64,000 bases of DNA from UBA10348 sp002469915. GTDB taxonomy: Bacteria; Bacteroidota; Rhodothermia; Rhodothermales; UBA10348. The position numbers and the translations under genes are program-made. The notes beneath the pieces are model-generated. The model was given only the letters and a program-made list of their open reading frames with translations. It was not told where the DNA came from and ran no database searches. This document shows, piece after piece, positions 18,694-27,498 of the stretch (position 1 is its first letter; each line of letters starts with the position of its first letter). The stretch is from contig JAQWHM010000019.1 of assembly GCA_029249345.1 (NCBI GenBank), forward strand, positions 1 through 64,000. Reading direction: 5' to 3'.

Positions 18694-19944
18694 ATGAAAC
18701 GCATCCTCTTTCTTGTTTTCCTTTTTATTCCGGCGCTTTTGTCCCAGGCACAGACGCTTCTACTAAAGCCAGACCGGGTATTTGATGGAGAGGAAACGCA
18801 TGCGGGGTGGGGCGTTGTGGTTGAGGGAGAGATGATTGCAGACGTAGGGCCCATTGCTGGTCTTTCGGCTGACCAAGTCATTGAGATGAGAGGAATGACA
18901 TTATCTCCCGGTCTGATCGAAGGACACGCACATGTATTGCTCCATCCCTACGATGAGACCAATTGGAATGATCAAGTGCTTAGAGAATCTCGGGCCGAAC
19001 GAGTGGTTCGGGCGACGGTGCACGCTACTAATACCCTGATGGCTGGATTTACCACGATTAGAGACCTGGGCTCGGAGGGCGCAGGATATGCTGATGTTGG
19101 CATTAAACAGGCCATCAACAAGGGGGTGATTCTCGGGCCGCGTATGCTGGTCGCCGGACGGGCTATCGTGGCCACAGGAAGTTATGGACCAAGGGGTTTT
19201 GACCCGGCCTTCGACGTGCCATTGGGTGCAGAGCCAGCCGACGGAGTGGATGATTTGGTGCGAGTGACCAGGGATCAGATTGGAAAGGGTGCGGACTTTA
19301 TCAAGGTATATGCCGACTATCGTTGGGGCCCCAACGGTGAATCTATGCCCACTTTTTCGAAAGAAGAACTAGATTTGATGCGTCGTACTGCTGAGAGTAG
19401 TGGACGGCCACTAGTTGCTCATGCGGGAACAGAGGAAGGTATGCAGCGGGCCATTTGGGCTGGCGTCGAAACCATTGAACACGGCGATGGGGGTACTCGA
19501 TCCGTGTTTAGGGCCATGGCAGAAAAAGGCGTGGTTTGGTATCCCACGTTAGCTGCTGTTGAGGCTATCTCATCGTACTCTGGGTGGGAAAAAGGGAAAG
19601 ATCCTGAACCGACGCGAATTACCGTTAAGAAAGCAGCAATGAAGGTAGCCTTAGAAGAAGGCGTCTTGATTGGTATGGGAGGTGATGTAGGTGTCTACAG
19701 CCACGGGAAGAACGCCTGGGAAATGGAACTGATGGTAGAGTACGGTATGAGCCCTCTCCATGTTATGAGAGCTACCACATCACTCAATGCGCGAACGTTT
19801 CATCTGAGCGATCGCGGAACCATCGAAGTCGGTAAACTGGCCGATCTTGTGGGCATGACAGGGGATCCTACAGAAGATATCAAGGATGCCTGGAACGTTA
19901 CATTCGTCATGAAGGGCGGAGAAATAGTCTGCCACGACAATTGA
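18694..19944 (+). CDS. Secreted imidazolonepropionase-like amidohydrolase
   Basis: A 416-residue protein with a signal peptide (MKRILFLVFLFIP, ending SQAQ), so it acts in the periplasm or outside. Amidohydrolase metal-site motifs are all present: HxH in EGHAHVLLHP, the bridging lysine in FIKVYADY, His in LVAHAG, His in IEHGDGG and the Asp in GMGGDVG. This arrangement matches the Xaa-Pro dipeptidase / imidazolonepropionase-like branch of secreted amidohydrolases, which cleave dipeptides such as prolyl compounds or cyclic amides; the actual substrate is not readable. It is a single-gene unit converging on the unknown gene downstream, with 3 bases between stops. Confidence 0.88.
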   Translation: MKRILFLVFLFIPALLSQAQTLLLKPDRVFDGEETHAGWGVVVEGEMIADVGPIAGLSADQVIEMRGMTLSPGLIEGHAHVLLHPYDETNWNDQVLRESRAERVVRATVHATNTLMAGFTTIRDLGSEGAGYADVGIKQAINKGVILGPRMLVAGRAIVATGSYGPRGFDPAFDVPLGAEPADGVDDLVRVTRDQIGKGADFIKVYADYRWGPNGESMPTFSKEELDLMRRTAESSGRPLVAHAGTEEGMQRAIWAGVETIEHGDGGTRSVFRAMAEKGVVWYPTLAAVEAISSYSGWEKGKDPEPTRITVKKAAMKVALEEGVLIGMGGDVGVYSHGKNAWEMELMVEYGMSPLHVMRATTSLNARTFHLSDRGTIEVGKLADLVGMTGDPTEDIKDAWNVTFVMKGGEIVCHDN

Positions 19945-19947
19945 TTA

Positions 19948-20511
19948 CTAGATTTCTTTGAAAATCTTGACGTCCAGCCAGGATAGTTGTTTTCCTGGGC
20001 TAGCCTCTATCTGGGTGGCAACTACCTCCACCTTTAGATTCTGTCGCTGAGCCTGAATCATCAACTGGTTGATTTCATCGGCTTTGTGCTTCAACTCTTT
20101 GGCCAACAAGAAATCCTTGTCCCTTAAAAGCTGATCGACAATGTCGTCTAGATTGTCTTTGTTAGGAGTTTCCAACCTATTGGGCTGTACGTATGGAGGA
20201 GTAGGCTCAGCGACGGCCGTCTGCTGCTGCTCTCCACGGGTTAATGGCGCATTTGAATGTTGGACTGTCCCCTGTCCTGCATTCTCGTGCATATGATTCG
20301 AAGTCTCGATCGGAGCGGGAATCTGAACATCTGATAATTCAGGTCGGTCCAATATTTGAGTATCCCAAACTGGATTGAACGTTTCCTCTTCAGGTTCAAA
20401 GGCATCCCGCACTACGACTTGAGGTGGTTCTTCAACCATTTCCAGCTCGCGCTTTTTCCGAGGACGCTTCTGACCAAGTAAACGTGGAAATATTCGTTTT
20501 TTGTGTTTCAT
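19948..20511 (-). CDS. Unknown protein downstream of tonB
   Basis: 187 residues if it starts at ATG 20511 (MKHKKRIFPRLLG); the open frame reaches 20547, but that stretch lies inside the tonB terminator hairpin, so the longer form is unlikely. The N-terminus is very basic, the middle is Pro/Gln/Thr-rich and probably disordered, and the last 70 residues (LLRDKDFLLAKELKHKADEINQ and on) look like an alpha helix followed by beta strands ending LDVKIFKEI. No signal peptide or membrane helix is seen, and I recognise no family. Its start lies 9 bases after the terminator stem of tonB, so expression may rely on read-through or a promoter I cannot see. Confidence 0.6.
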   Translation of the reverse strand: MKHKKRIFPRLLGQKRPRKKRELEMVEEPPQVVVRDAFEPEEETFNPVWDTQILDRPELSDVQIPAPIETSNHMHENAGQGTVQHSNAPLTRGEQQQTAVAEPTPPYVQPNRLETPNKDNLDDIVDQLLRDKDFLLAKELKHKADEINQLMIQAQRQNLKVEVVATQIEASPGKQLSWLDVKIFKEI

Positions 20512-20520
20512 AAAAAAGAA

Positions 20521-20553
20521 AAAGGGGTGGCGCGCCACGCGCGCCACCCCTTT
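20521..20553 (-). terminator. Intrinsic terminator of tonB
   Basis: A perfect 14-bp stem (20521-20534 paired with 20540-20553, 5-base loop) rich in GC, followed on the minus strand by a U-rich tract (TTCTTTTTT at 20520-20512). It lies 19 bases past the tonB stop codon. Confidence 0.9.
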
Positions 20554-20572
20554 CGCATATTCTGCAGTCGAT

Positions 20573-21226
20573 CTACTTCAAACGGAAGGTGACCGGTAGA
20601 GACATTTTGACCTTAACGGCTTTACCGCGCTGCTTACCAGGTTTGAACTTGGCGCCTTGGATAGCACGAATGGCTTCCTCATCACACCCTGCTCCAATAC
20701 CACGGGTGACGACGGGGTCATGCACATTACCTTGCTCGTCTACGACGAACTGAAGGAAAACACGGCCTTCAACGCCTGCTTTTTTGGCAATTTCCGGGTA
20801 GCGAATTTTTTTCTGGAGACCTTCTAGTCCACCAATAAGCTCTGGAGACTGCTCTACGATAACGAAGATTTCAGGCTCTTCTTCTTCCTCTACCTCAGGT
20901 GGTGGAGGTGGCAGATCGATGACTTCGTCCAAGTCAAGGGACATATCCAGATCGAGTTCATCATCTTCGAGAACTTCGTCATTCGGGACTTCAACCGGGA
21001 CTGGTGGACGCGGTGGTGGTGGCGGCTTTTCAATCTGCTGTGTTTGCTGAATGTCTTCCATCTGCACAACTTCCTGTTCTTGTAGCTGGACTTCAAATGT
21101 GTCGTCCACACTCATATCCAGTCGGAAGGCCACAATGAGAACGGCCAAGGTCATGACCATTCCAATTTCGATAAAAAGCGGATACCGTTTCCGGAGATCA
21201 GCTTTGTCTGTTTTTCTAAGAGCCAT
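20573..21226 (-). CDS. tonB: Energy transducer TonB
   Basis: 217 residues from ATG 21226 (an open frame extends to 21304, but ATG 21226 gives a standard MALRKTDKADLRKRYPLFIEIG start). It has one N-terminal membrane helix (about 19-35), a Pro-rich periplasmic spacer (KPPPPPRPP at about 66-74, an acidic stretch and LPPPPPEVEEEE), and a C-terminal TonB domain (about 140-217; YPEIAKKAGVEGRVFLQFVVDEQG, CDEEAIRAI, FKPGKQRGK). It passes proton-motive energy from ExbB/ExbD to outer-membrane receptors such as the one at 1.7-4.5 kb. No exbB or exbD is adjacent. An intrinsic terminator follows. Confidence 0.95.
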   Translation of the reverse strand: MALRKTDKADLRKRYPLFIEIGMVMTLAVLIVAFRLDMSVDDTFEVQLQEQEVVQMEDIQQTQQIEKPPPPPRPPVPVEVPNDEVLEDDELDLDMSLDLDEVIDLPPPPPEVEEEEEPEIFVIVEQSPELIGGLEGLQKKIRYPEIAKKAGVEGRVFLQFVVDEQGNVHDPVVTRGIGAGCDEEAIRAIQGAKFKPGKQRGKAVKVKMSLPVTFRLK

Positions 21227-21352
21227 AATGCTTATATGGGCACCTGAGGTGCACTTTTTTAATTCGTCTTTCGACGCCAAGATCGACCGGGATTGCGGGG
21301 TCAAACCGGGTCAAGGCAAGATTATACGTCAACAGGCACGAAAACGGAAGTG

Positions 21353-21373
21353 AAAAAAAGAGGTCGTCCCTCT
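21353..21373 (-). terminator. Probable terminator of the vanZ-like gene
   Basis: On the minus strand a short 5-bp GC-rich stem (AGAGG / CCTCT) with a 5-base loop is followed by six T. It lies about 100 bases downstream of the VanZ-like stop. Modest stem, good U tract. Confidence 0.6.
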
Positions 21374-21432
21374 CGAAAGCCATTTTTCTCACCACTTAGA
21401 ACTCGAGCTCGTAGGTTAAAGACCCTTATGTG

Positions 21433-21456
21433 GAGGAGAAGTTGCTCCTCTTTTTT
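21433..21456 (+). terminator. Orphan plus-strand terminator-like hairpin
   Basis: GAGGAG (21433-21438), a 6-base loop and CTCCTC (21445-21450) followed by TTTTTT. It is correctly oriented for plus-strand transcripts, yet no plus-strand gene lies upstream until far away, so it may end an unannotated transcript or be incidental. Confidence 0.45.
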
Positions 21457-21470
21457 GGGGCAAAATGTGT

Positions 21471-21842
21471 TCAGACTGGGGGCTCGAGACGAAAAACGAT
21501 GTAGAGTGCCCAGGCAGCAAAGCCGGCAAGCGCGCCAGCCGTATCTGCAACGGCGTCGAGGACATCCCCCATTCGGCCGAAGGGGAGCATTTCTTGATAC
21601 CATTCGGTGGCAAATGAAAACACGACCACAATCGCCGTAATCGTTAATGCCCTAGTTAGTCGATCGTGGGCCAAAGCAAATAGCCACAACAGCGAGAGAA
21701 TGAAAAATAGACCGGCATGTATCGCCTTGTCGAAATCTAGAAGGGATGAGTCTGGATAGCTCTTTCCAGGAATGGTGAGCCCGATCACAATAAATGCTGT
21801 CCAGCAAATAGCGCAAATAAGGACGATTTTTCTGCGGTTCAT
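21471..21842 (-). CDS. VanZ-like family membrane protein
   Basis: 123 residues with four predicted membrane helices and the VanZ-like pattern: a first helix around ICWTAFIVIGLTIP, KAIHAGLFFILSLLWLFAL, and FATEWYQEMLPFGRMGDVLDAVADTAGALAGF, where E/Q/GR/D are the conserved residues. VanZ relatives confer low-level glycopeptide resistance in some firmicutes, but most members elsewhere are of unknown function, so no resistance role is implied. Its start overlaps the stop of the Nnr gene by 4 bases (ATGA), placing it last in a four-gene operon. Confidence 0.85.
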   Translation of the reverse strand: MNRRKIVLICAICWTAFIVIGLTIPGKSYPDSSLLDFDKAIHAGLFFILSLLWLFALAHDRLTRALTITAIVVVFSFATEWYQEMLPFGRMGDVLDAVADTAGALAGFAAWALYIVFRLEPPV

Positions 21843-23470
21843 TCGGAAGGGAGTAGTTGGGCGATAGCCGATGGTAACAGTTCCAGAATGTCTGAAGCTA
21901 CCATGGATGGTGCGGCACGCTCTTCTACGAATAGATCAGCGGCAGTTCCAGCCAAATGAATTCCGCCGATGGCTGCATCGAGTGGCGACAATCCTTGAGA
22001 CAAAAGGCCGCAAACTACGCCGGCCAGTACGTCTCCGGAGCCGGCCGTTGCAGCACCCGGGTTTCCCGTAGTGTTAATGACCTGATGCCCATCGGGTGAG
22101 AAAGTGACCGACGGCTGCCCTTTCAAGAGGAGTATCACGTTCCACTCTTTGGCAAACTGTATGCCCATCTTGAGGAGATCTATTTCCGAAGAGGGTCCCA
22201 GTAGACGATGAAATTCGCCTGCATGCGGAGTGAACACCCACTGGCCACCTGAATGAGCTCGAACCCAATCCCGTTCTTCCATAAGTGCAAAAAGGGCATC
22301 AGCATCAACCACGCAAGGTCCATTAAAGGATGTGAGCAGTGCTTTGACGAGGTCGGGCGCGCCTTCGGCGCGCCCGAGACCGGGCCCAACCAAAAGTGAT
22401 TTAGCTTTTGTCCAGCGCGCTCCCAGTTTGGTGACTAAACGTTGAACAGCATCTGCCCCATTTTGTGCGTTGTCCGGCCAGGATTCAACGGGGATATCGT
22501 CGAGTTTCTCTAGTAGGATAGTCCGGATTTCTTCCGGACAAGCACAAACTACGTAGCCGCTTCCCGAGCGAGCTGCTCCGCGCGCTGCCAAGGCGGGTGC
22601 ACCAGGAAATGAAGCTGATCCGCCGGCAATCAGGGCTGGACCGCTGGTATATTTGTGGTCCTTTCGGCTCTTTTCAGGAAGTCGTGCCGCCACATACCTG
22701 CTATTTGAAATACGCGGGCTGTCATGAGAGGCTGCAATGCGTTGCAGCACATGGGCTGGAATACCAATGTCGACAACATGCAGCGCACCGGAATAATCAG
22801 GACCATCTCCAAGGAGTAATCCCGGTTTTAAGGCGCCCATCGTTACGGTCTCGGCAGCGGCCACGGCGCATCCCATCATGTGGCCACTATCGGAGGAAAT
22901 GCCAGAAGGCACATCGACAGATAGGACCGGGACCATTAAGGCATTCATCCAACCGATGACCGCATCATACGGAGCTCGAACGGCGGATTGTAACCCCGTC
23001 CCCAACAGGGCATCCACTAGCAGGTCTGGCGTTTCCAATTTATCGAGTGCGGCGGTCGTGCTAAACGGCAGCACCGTCAGGTTTTTCTGAATGGCCGCTA
23101 GTTTCCGAAGGATCTTCAGATTAGCGGCTGCATCGTTGGTGTAGTCTGATTCGGGTGCCATGAGAAGCACTTCAATGCGATGACCATAGCTGGCGAGGTA
23201 GCGTGCAATCACGAAGCCATCTCCCCCGTTATTTCCTTTTCCACATACGCAGATTACGTGACCCGTGGCTGGAGAATCCGCCTGCGAATAGACGTCCATC
23301 AAGAGCTCGATCATTTCCTGAGCGACTCGAGTGGTCTCTCGTCCCGCCGACTCCATGAGTGTGAAACCGGGAATACCGATTTCTTCAATAGTCACCCGAT
23401 CGGCTTGGCGCATCGCGGCAGCGCCGAGAACGGGAGCTAGTTCATTCAACGAATTCGATACCGTGTTCAT
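21839..23470 (-). CDS. nnr: Bifunctional NAD(P)HX epimerase / ADP- or ATP-dependent NAD(P)HX dehydratase
   Basis: A 543-residue fusion of two repair enzymes. The N-terminal YjeF_N epimerase domain (about 1-230) includes CGKGNNGGDGFVIARYL and LLGTGL; the C-terminal ribokinase-like dehydratase domain (about 245-535) includes GPGLGR, FTPHAGEFHRLLG and the signature NPGAATAGSGDVLAG. It repairs hydrated NADH/NADPH formed by heat or enzyme side reactions. The gene is third in the operon, with 9 bases to the upstream lipoprotein stop and a 4-base overlap with the downstream VanZ gene. A 10-bp perfect palindrome with a 3-base loop lies in the coding sequence at 22354-22376. Confidence 0.95.
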   Translation of the reverse strand: MNTVSNSLNELAPVLGAAAMRQADRVTIEEIGIPGFTLMESAGRETTRVAQEMIELLMDVYSQADSPATGHVICVCGKGNNGGDGFVIARYLASYGHRIEVLLMAPESDYTNDAAANLKILRKLAAIQKNLTVLPFSTTAALDKLETPDLLVDALLGTGLQSAVRAPYDAVIGWMNALMVPVLSVDVPSGISSDSGHMMGCAVAAAETVTMGALKPGLLLGDGPDYSGALHVVDIGIPAHVLQRIAASHDSPRISNSRYVAARLPEKSRKDHKYTSGPALIAGGSASFPGAPALAARGAARSGSGYVVCACPEEIRTILLEKLDDIPVESWPDNAQNGADAVQRLVTKLGARWTKAKSLLVGPGLGRAEGAPDLVKALLTSFNGPCVVDADALFALMEERDWVRAHSGGQWVFTPHAGEFHRLLGPSSEIDLLKMGIQFAKEWNVILLLKGQPSVTFSPDGHQVINTTGNPGAATAGSGDVLAGVVCGLLSQGLSPLDAAIGGIHLAGTAADLFVEERAAPSMVASDILELLPSAIAQLLPSE

Positions 23471-23479
23471 TTGGATACC

Positions 23480-25219
23480 TCATTGCGTATCAGTTGAATC
23501 GCTCAGAGGCGTAATCATGGGCCAGCTTTGGAAGTCAATCGTATCGGGTAGCACCGTTTCCCAGCGTGCTCGAACCGGTTCAATTACCTCGATCCATCCA
23601 ATTGGATCTGCAGGAATCCATTTCGGAAAAAGAGCTCCAGCCCCCCAGAAGGGAGAAGAGGACGCTGATTGGTAAACCCGCAACTTCGGTTGGAGCCCAC
23701 CGGGCAGCTGGGTTATGAGCATATCGGATTCGCCGGATTGATGACGTTTAATCAGGCGATTGTCACGTAATACGTCTGTGGTAAAAAAGTGATCAGGTTC
23801 TTGCCCGTCCTTTTGAAGGGACTGAATGTGGAAGGCGAGTTCACCGGTATCTCGTTCGTTCGCAAACTGAAAGTAGCCAGTAATGAGCGAATCAGATCCT
23901 CCAAAACCACGCTGGTTGAACTCTAAAAAGAAAGGCTCATCGAATTCGAAACTACCTTCCCGCTTTAGGACAAACATGGTTGGGAACGGATGGTCGAATT
24001 CAGCGGGGTAGACGGTGCCCGACGTATCACGAATGACCGCGTCTTTGAGTTCTTGAACGGGTAAGGTCGTTCTGAATCCAAAGGTTTCACCTGGCCAAAT
24101 GGTCTTGAGTAATGAGGCCGAGGTAGTCGTTGAGTCAGGAATCCATGAAAGAAACTCGGGTGCGACGGGTTCTTGTAAGCCTGAGGAGACGACAAATGTA
24201 TCGATGGAGGAATCCACAAAGTTGTAGGAGGAGTCCCGTAGAAGCCATGTGTTTTCAATGGTGTATGAACCCGGTACCAATGATGGCGTGCGCACAAACA
24301 CAGATCGGGCATTGGATTCCGTGAAATAAACGCTCACTTCTCCGGAAATAAGAGATCCGGTTGAGTCCCTCACAGCGGGTGATTCGCCTTCGTTTAGGAT
24401 TCGGTCAGAGGCGTTGAGGTCTACATCCAAGGATTCAGAAAAACGAATTTCAAGGTCTTGGGTCGAGACAGCTCTAATCCGATCAACCTCAGGTGAAACG
24501 TCATCTCTGGCCGCTAACACCCACGGGGTGATGGGAGCGACACCCATAGAATCGGCTGTAATTCGATCTGTAGGTGGCACACCAAAAGGCTCTCCAGGAT
24601 TCAGTAGTCGATTTCTGTTGCCATCACGCAAAGCAACGACGAAATAATCCTTTTCAGCTAAATGAGTGAATCGGAACGTTCCATCATTACCCGTTTGGGT
24701 TCTGTACAATGGCGGACCACTTAGCGTCGTTGAGTCTCCGTCCGCGTAGGCGAAAATATCTACATTTTGACCCACGGATCCATCCGTACTGCGGACGACC
24801 TTTCCGCTCAGCTTTCCCGCATCAATTGTAGAGCCCGTTGAAAACGCTAACGTGATGGGAGCCGTGAGAGCAACACTTCGGCTATCTCGTAGAGACGCTT
24901 CCAGCGTAACGATATACGTTGTCTCGGGTCGGGGTTCTTCCGGTAAGCGGACTTTTACTTTTTTGGCCGACCCACTTATTTCAGGCAGGCCGTTTACATC
25001 TGGAGTGATCGAAAAAGCCCGAGTGAATGAACGCATGTCAATGGCTTCATCAAAGAGAAACTCTAGCTCCATCCCACTGAATTGTACCTGTCCGTTTTCC
25101 GGAATCGTAGTCAAAAGGGTGGGGGGCGTGGTATCTGGAGGGCCACCAGTAGGGGGTACCGGTACCGCACACGCCATCGGTAGGAGGGCCAATGCAGATA
25201 TGAGTAACCGACGAATCAA
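23480..25219 (-). CDS. Lipoprotein with bacterial Ig-like domain
   Basis: 579 residues. The N-terminal signal ends in a lipobox (ALLPMACAVP; the Cys is at residue 17), followed by VPPTGGPPDTTPPTLLTT and an Ig-like Big_5 domain (about 30-135; NGQVQFSGMELEFLFDEAID, SGSAKKVKV). A carboxypeptidase-regulatory-like strand pattern follows (TQTGNDGTFRFTHLAEKDYFVVALRDGNRN), and more beta-rich sequence reaches the C-terminus. This layout is a common uncharacterised lipoprotein in Bacteroidota. It is probably on the outer membrane facing either periplasm or surface. The start overlaps the upstream unknown gene's stop by 4 bases, so co-translation is likely. Confidence 0.85.
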   Translation of the reverse strand: MIRRLLISALALLPMACAVPVPPTGGPPDTTPPTLLTTIPENGQVQFSGMELEFLFDEAIDMRSFTRAFSITPDVNGLPEISGSAKKVKVRLPEEPRPETTYIVTLEASLRDSRSVALTAPITLAFSTGSTIDAGKLSGKVVRSTDGSVGQNVDIFAYADGDSTTLSGPPLYRTQTGNDGTFRFTHLAEKDYFVVALRDGNRNRLLNPGEPFGVPPTDRITADSMGVAPITPWVLAARDDVSPEVDRIRAVSTQDLEIRFSESLDVDLNASDRILNEGESPAVRDSTGSLISGEVSVYFTESNARSVFVRTPSLVPGSYTIENTWLLRDSSYNFVDSSIDTFVVSSGLQEPVAPEFLSWIPDSTTTSASLLKTIWPGETFGFRTTLPVQELKDAVIRDTSGTVYPAEFDHPFPTMFVLKREGSFEFDEPFFLEFNQRGFGGSDSLITGYFQFANERDTGELAFHIQSLQKDGQEPDHFFTTDVLRDNRLIKRHQSGESDMLITQLPGGLQPKLRVYQSASSSPFWGAGALFPKWIPADPIGWIEVIEPVRARWETVLPDTIDFQSWPMITPLSDSTDTQ

Positions 25220-25824
25220 TTGCTATCGGTGCGGCGTGACCGCAAGTTGAACAAGAGGTAGGTCCCAACCGCTGATGCTCCAATGAGCACAATGGGTTCT
25301 AAGACACGGCGGAGCCCTTTTTTTAGGGGAATAGCGGGTTGGAGGGCGGCGATATCTGGGTCTGAAAGGGTCTCAGCGGCTTCTCGACTCACAAGGTCTG
25401 AACGTGTATTTGCACAGGAATTAGATGTCACGGCACCGTCCGACGAGGTGAAAATGGCCGTTGAAGAGGCTGTAACGTGTCTGCGTAACTGCTTTCTGCC
25501 AACAGACTGCCACTCGATACCCATTCGATCTATTTCGAGCTGTAATGAAGAGGATGCAGGCAGGTTTTCAAGTCGATGTCCGTTCTCTTCCGTCAAGATG
25601 CGCATGATCTCGATACTGAGTGGTTCTGGAACGGACTCGGTATCAAATCGAAAGGGCTCTTGCTCCGTAAGAACAGACTGAGCGCATTCAACTAGAATAT
25701 GCGCCGCTACCTGCAAGTGAGACTCTGCGTCAGATGCATCTTGAGCCATAATACCCGAAACAGCACTGCCGCTGAGGAGGAGAATGCAGGCAGTAATTCG
25801 AAAATATATCTGAATGCTGGGCAT
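25216..25824 (-). CDS. Unknown exported protein with C-terminal membrane helix
   Basis: 202 residues from ATG 25824, chosen because it begins a Sec signal peptide (MPSIQIYFRITACILLLSG, ending GIMAQ). The body is helical and Ser/Glu-rich with no motif I know. A hydrophobic helix near the end (about 172-191; LEPIVLIGASAVGTYLLF) is followed by Arg/Asp-rich residues, consistent with a membrane tail anchor. It heads a four-gene operon (unknown, Ig lipoprotein, Nnr, VanZ-like), its stop overlapping the next start by 4 bases. I can name no function; the operon partners suggest cell-envelope work, except Nnr. Confidence 0.65.
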   Translation of the reverse strand: MPSIQIYFRITACILLLSGSAVSGIMAQDASDAESHLQVAAHILVECAQSVLTEQEPFRFDTESVPEPLSIEIMRILTEENGHRLENLPASSSLQLEIDRMGIEWQSVGRKQLRRHVTASSTAIFTSSDGAVTSNSCANTRSDLVSREAAETLSDPDIAALQPAIPLKKGLRRVLEPIVLIGASAVGTYLLFNLRSRRTDSN

Positions 25825-25940
25825 ATTTGGGCTAGATGTGGTCACAGTGCCCCAAAATGCAACAGGAAAGGGCGGCAATCAATACAGATTTTATGCATTC
25901 GTGACAACAACCTGGATTCTAACTGCTGCTAAACAAAGTA

Positions 25941-25968
25941 GGGGCGCCGTTCATTAGAACGGCGCCCC
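25941..25968 (-). terminator. Terminator of the glutamate dehydrogenase gene
   Basis: A perfect 11-bp GC-rich stem (25941-25951 / 25958-25968, 6-base loop), about 27 bases past the stop of the dehydrogenase on the minus strand. The following minus-strand sequence is only moderately T-rich, so it may act on either strand. Confidence 0.7.
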
Positions 25969-25994
25969 ATTTTGTAGCATCACTTTAGATTTGC

Positions 25995-27299
25995 TTACGC
26001 GTAGATGCCGCGTAATTCGAGGGCATCCGCTACCCGTTTGATGGCGAGTACGTAGGCGCCGATTCTCATCGTCACATTATGTTCTTCGGCTTTGTCGAAT
26101 ACATCGTCGAACGCCTTGTGCATCATGCGGTCCAGTCTACGATTAACTCGGTCCAGCGTCCAAAAATAGCCCTGGCGATCTTGCACCCACTCGAAGTACG
26201 AGACGGTCACACCACCAGCATTAGCTAAAATGTCTGGAATAACTGTGCATCCCTTTTCCTTCAGAATAACATCTGCTTTGGGAGATGTAGGGCCGTTGGC
26301 CCCTTCAGCCACAATCCTAGCTTTGATCGTGTCCGCATTTCGGCTGGTAATTTGATCTTCTTTGGCGCACGGCGCGAGCACGTCAACGTCCAAAGCGAGC
26401 AATTCCTCATTGGAGATGAGTTCCGCCTTGGGATACCCTTCCAAGCTGTAGCCATTGTTCTTTGAGTACTCGATCATAGCTGGGATGTCCAAGCCACGTT
26501 CGTTGTAATACCCACCAGACACATCTGAAACAGCCACGATCGTACAGCCTTGCTGTGCAAGCAGCTCAGCAGCAATGGACCCGACGTTTCCAAATCCCTG
26601 AACAGCCACGCTGCAATCGGATGGGCGCATGCCCAGTCTGTCCATTGCGGCCAGCGTCACGGTCATTACACCACGGCCGGTAGCTTCGCGACGCCCCCAA
26701 GATCCACCTAGTGAAACCGGTTTACCTGTAACGACGGCTGGTTCAGTTCTTTTGACAGTCATTGAATACGTATCCAGTATCCATGCCATCGTCTGTTCGT
26801 TGGTGTTCATGTCCGGGGCCGGAATATCTTTATCCGGTCCAAAGACGTCGGTTAGATTAGCGGTATACCGCCGAGTAAGGCGTTCAAGCTCGCCTCGACT
26901 CAATTCTTTGGGGTTACAAATGATGCCACCCTTTGCACCTCCAAAAGGCACATTCACGATGGCGCATTTCCATGTCATCCACGCAGCAAGTGCTTTTACC
27001 TCGTCTAGGTTCACGTCAGGCGCGTACCGGAGACCTCCTTTGGAGGGGCCGAGGATATCACTATGAATCACACGATATCCTTCGAACATCTTGATTCGGC
27101 CGGAATCCATCATCACTGGAATCCCGGTGATATGGATACGGGCAGGAGTCACGAGGTACTCATAAAAACCGGGGTCCAATTCCAGAATCGAAGCGGCTAT
27201 ATCAAACCGTTCGACCATCGCCTGAAAGGGGTTGTCTTCCGGCATGTAAGGACCGGACTCAGTGTATAGGGCCTTTTTGTAGGGGTCGTTGAACTTCAT
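25995..27299 (-). CDS. gdhA: Glu/Leu/Phe/Val dehydrogenase (glutamate dehydrogenase)
   Basis: 434 residues, the usual hexameric GDH size. The catalytic lysine region is PFGGAKGGI with the preceding substrate loop GPSKGGLRYAPDV; the Rossmann glycine motif is GFGNVGSIAAELL, and the C-terminal domain has GEGANGP-like AEGANGPTSP. It converts glutamate and 2-oxoglutarate plus ammonia using NAD or NADP; which cofactor cannot be told. A palindromic terminator follows. It stands on the minus strand, back-to-back with the alanine dehydrogenase/hut cluster, and would receive the glutamate made from histidine. Confidence 0.95.
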   Translation of the reverse strand: MKFNDPYKKALYTESGPYMPEDNPFQAMVERFDIAASILELDPGFYEYLVTPARIHITGIPVMMDSGRIKMFEGYRVIHSDILGPSKGGLRYAPDVNLDEVKALAAWMTWKCAIVNVPFGGAKGGIICNPKELSRGELERLTRRYTANLTDVFGPDKDIPAPDMNTNEQTMAWILDTYSMTVKRTEPAVVTGKPVSLGGSWGRREATGRGVMTVTLAAMDRLGMRPSDCSVAVQGFGNVGSIAAELLAQQGCTIVAVSDVSGGYYNERGLDIPAMIEYSKNNGYSLEGYPKAELISNEELLALDVDVLAPCAKEDQITSRNADTIKARIVAEGANGPTSPKADVILKEKGCTVIPDILANAGGVTVSYFEWVQDRQGYFWTLDRVNRRLDRMMHKAFDDVFDKAEEHNVTMRIGAYVLAIKRVADALELRGIYA

Positions 27300-27498
27300 C
27301 GTTCTTGGTGTGTCTTGCTCGGAAAAGCGCTTCCGAAAGCGAGGACACTTTTTGGTATCTTGGAGATGGAGATTGGAATATGGATTGACGAGGAGCCTTT
27401 ATCCACCGTTTGCCAAAGGTAATACCCCCTGAATTCATTCCAACGCTCTAACCCGTTTTTCTACTCCAATCTTCATCAATGACTTCCATCAATCTACC

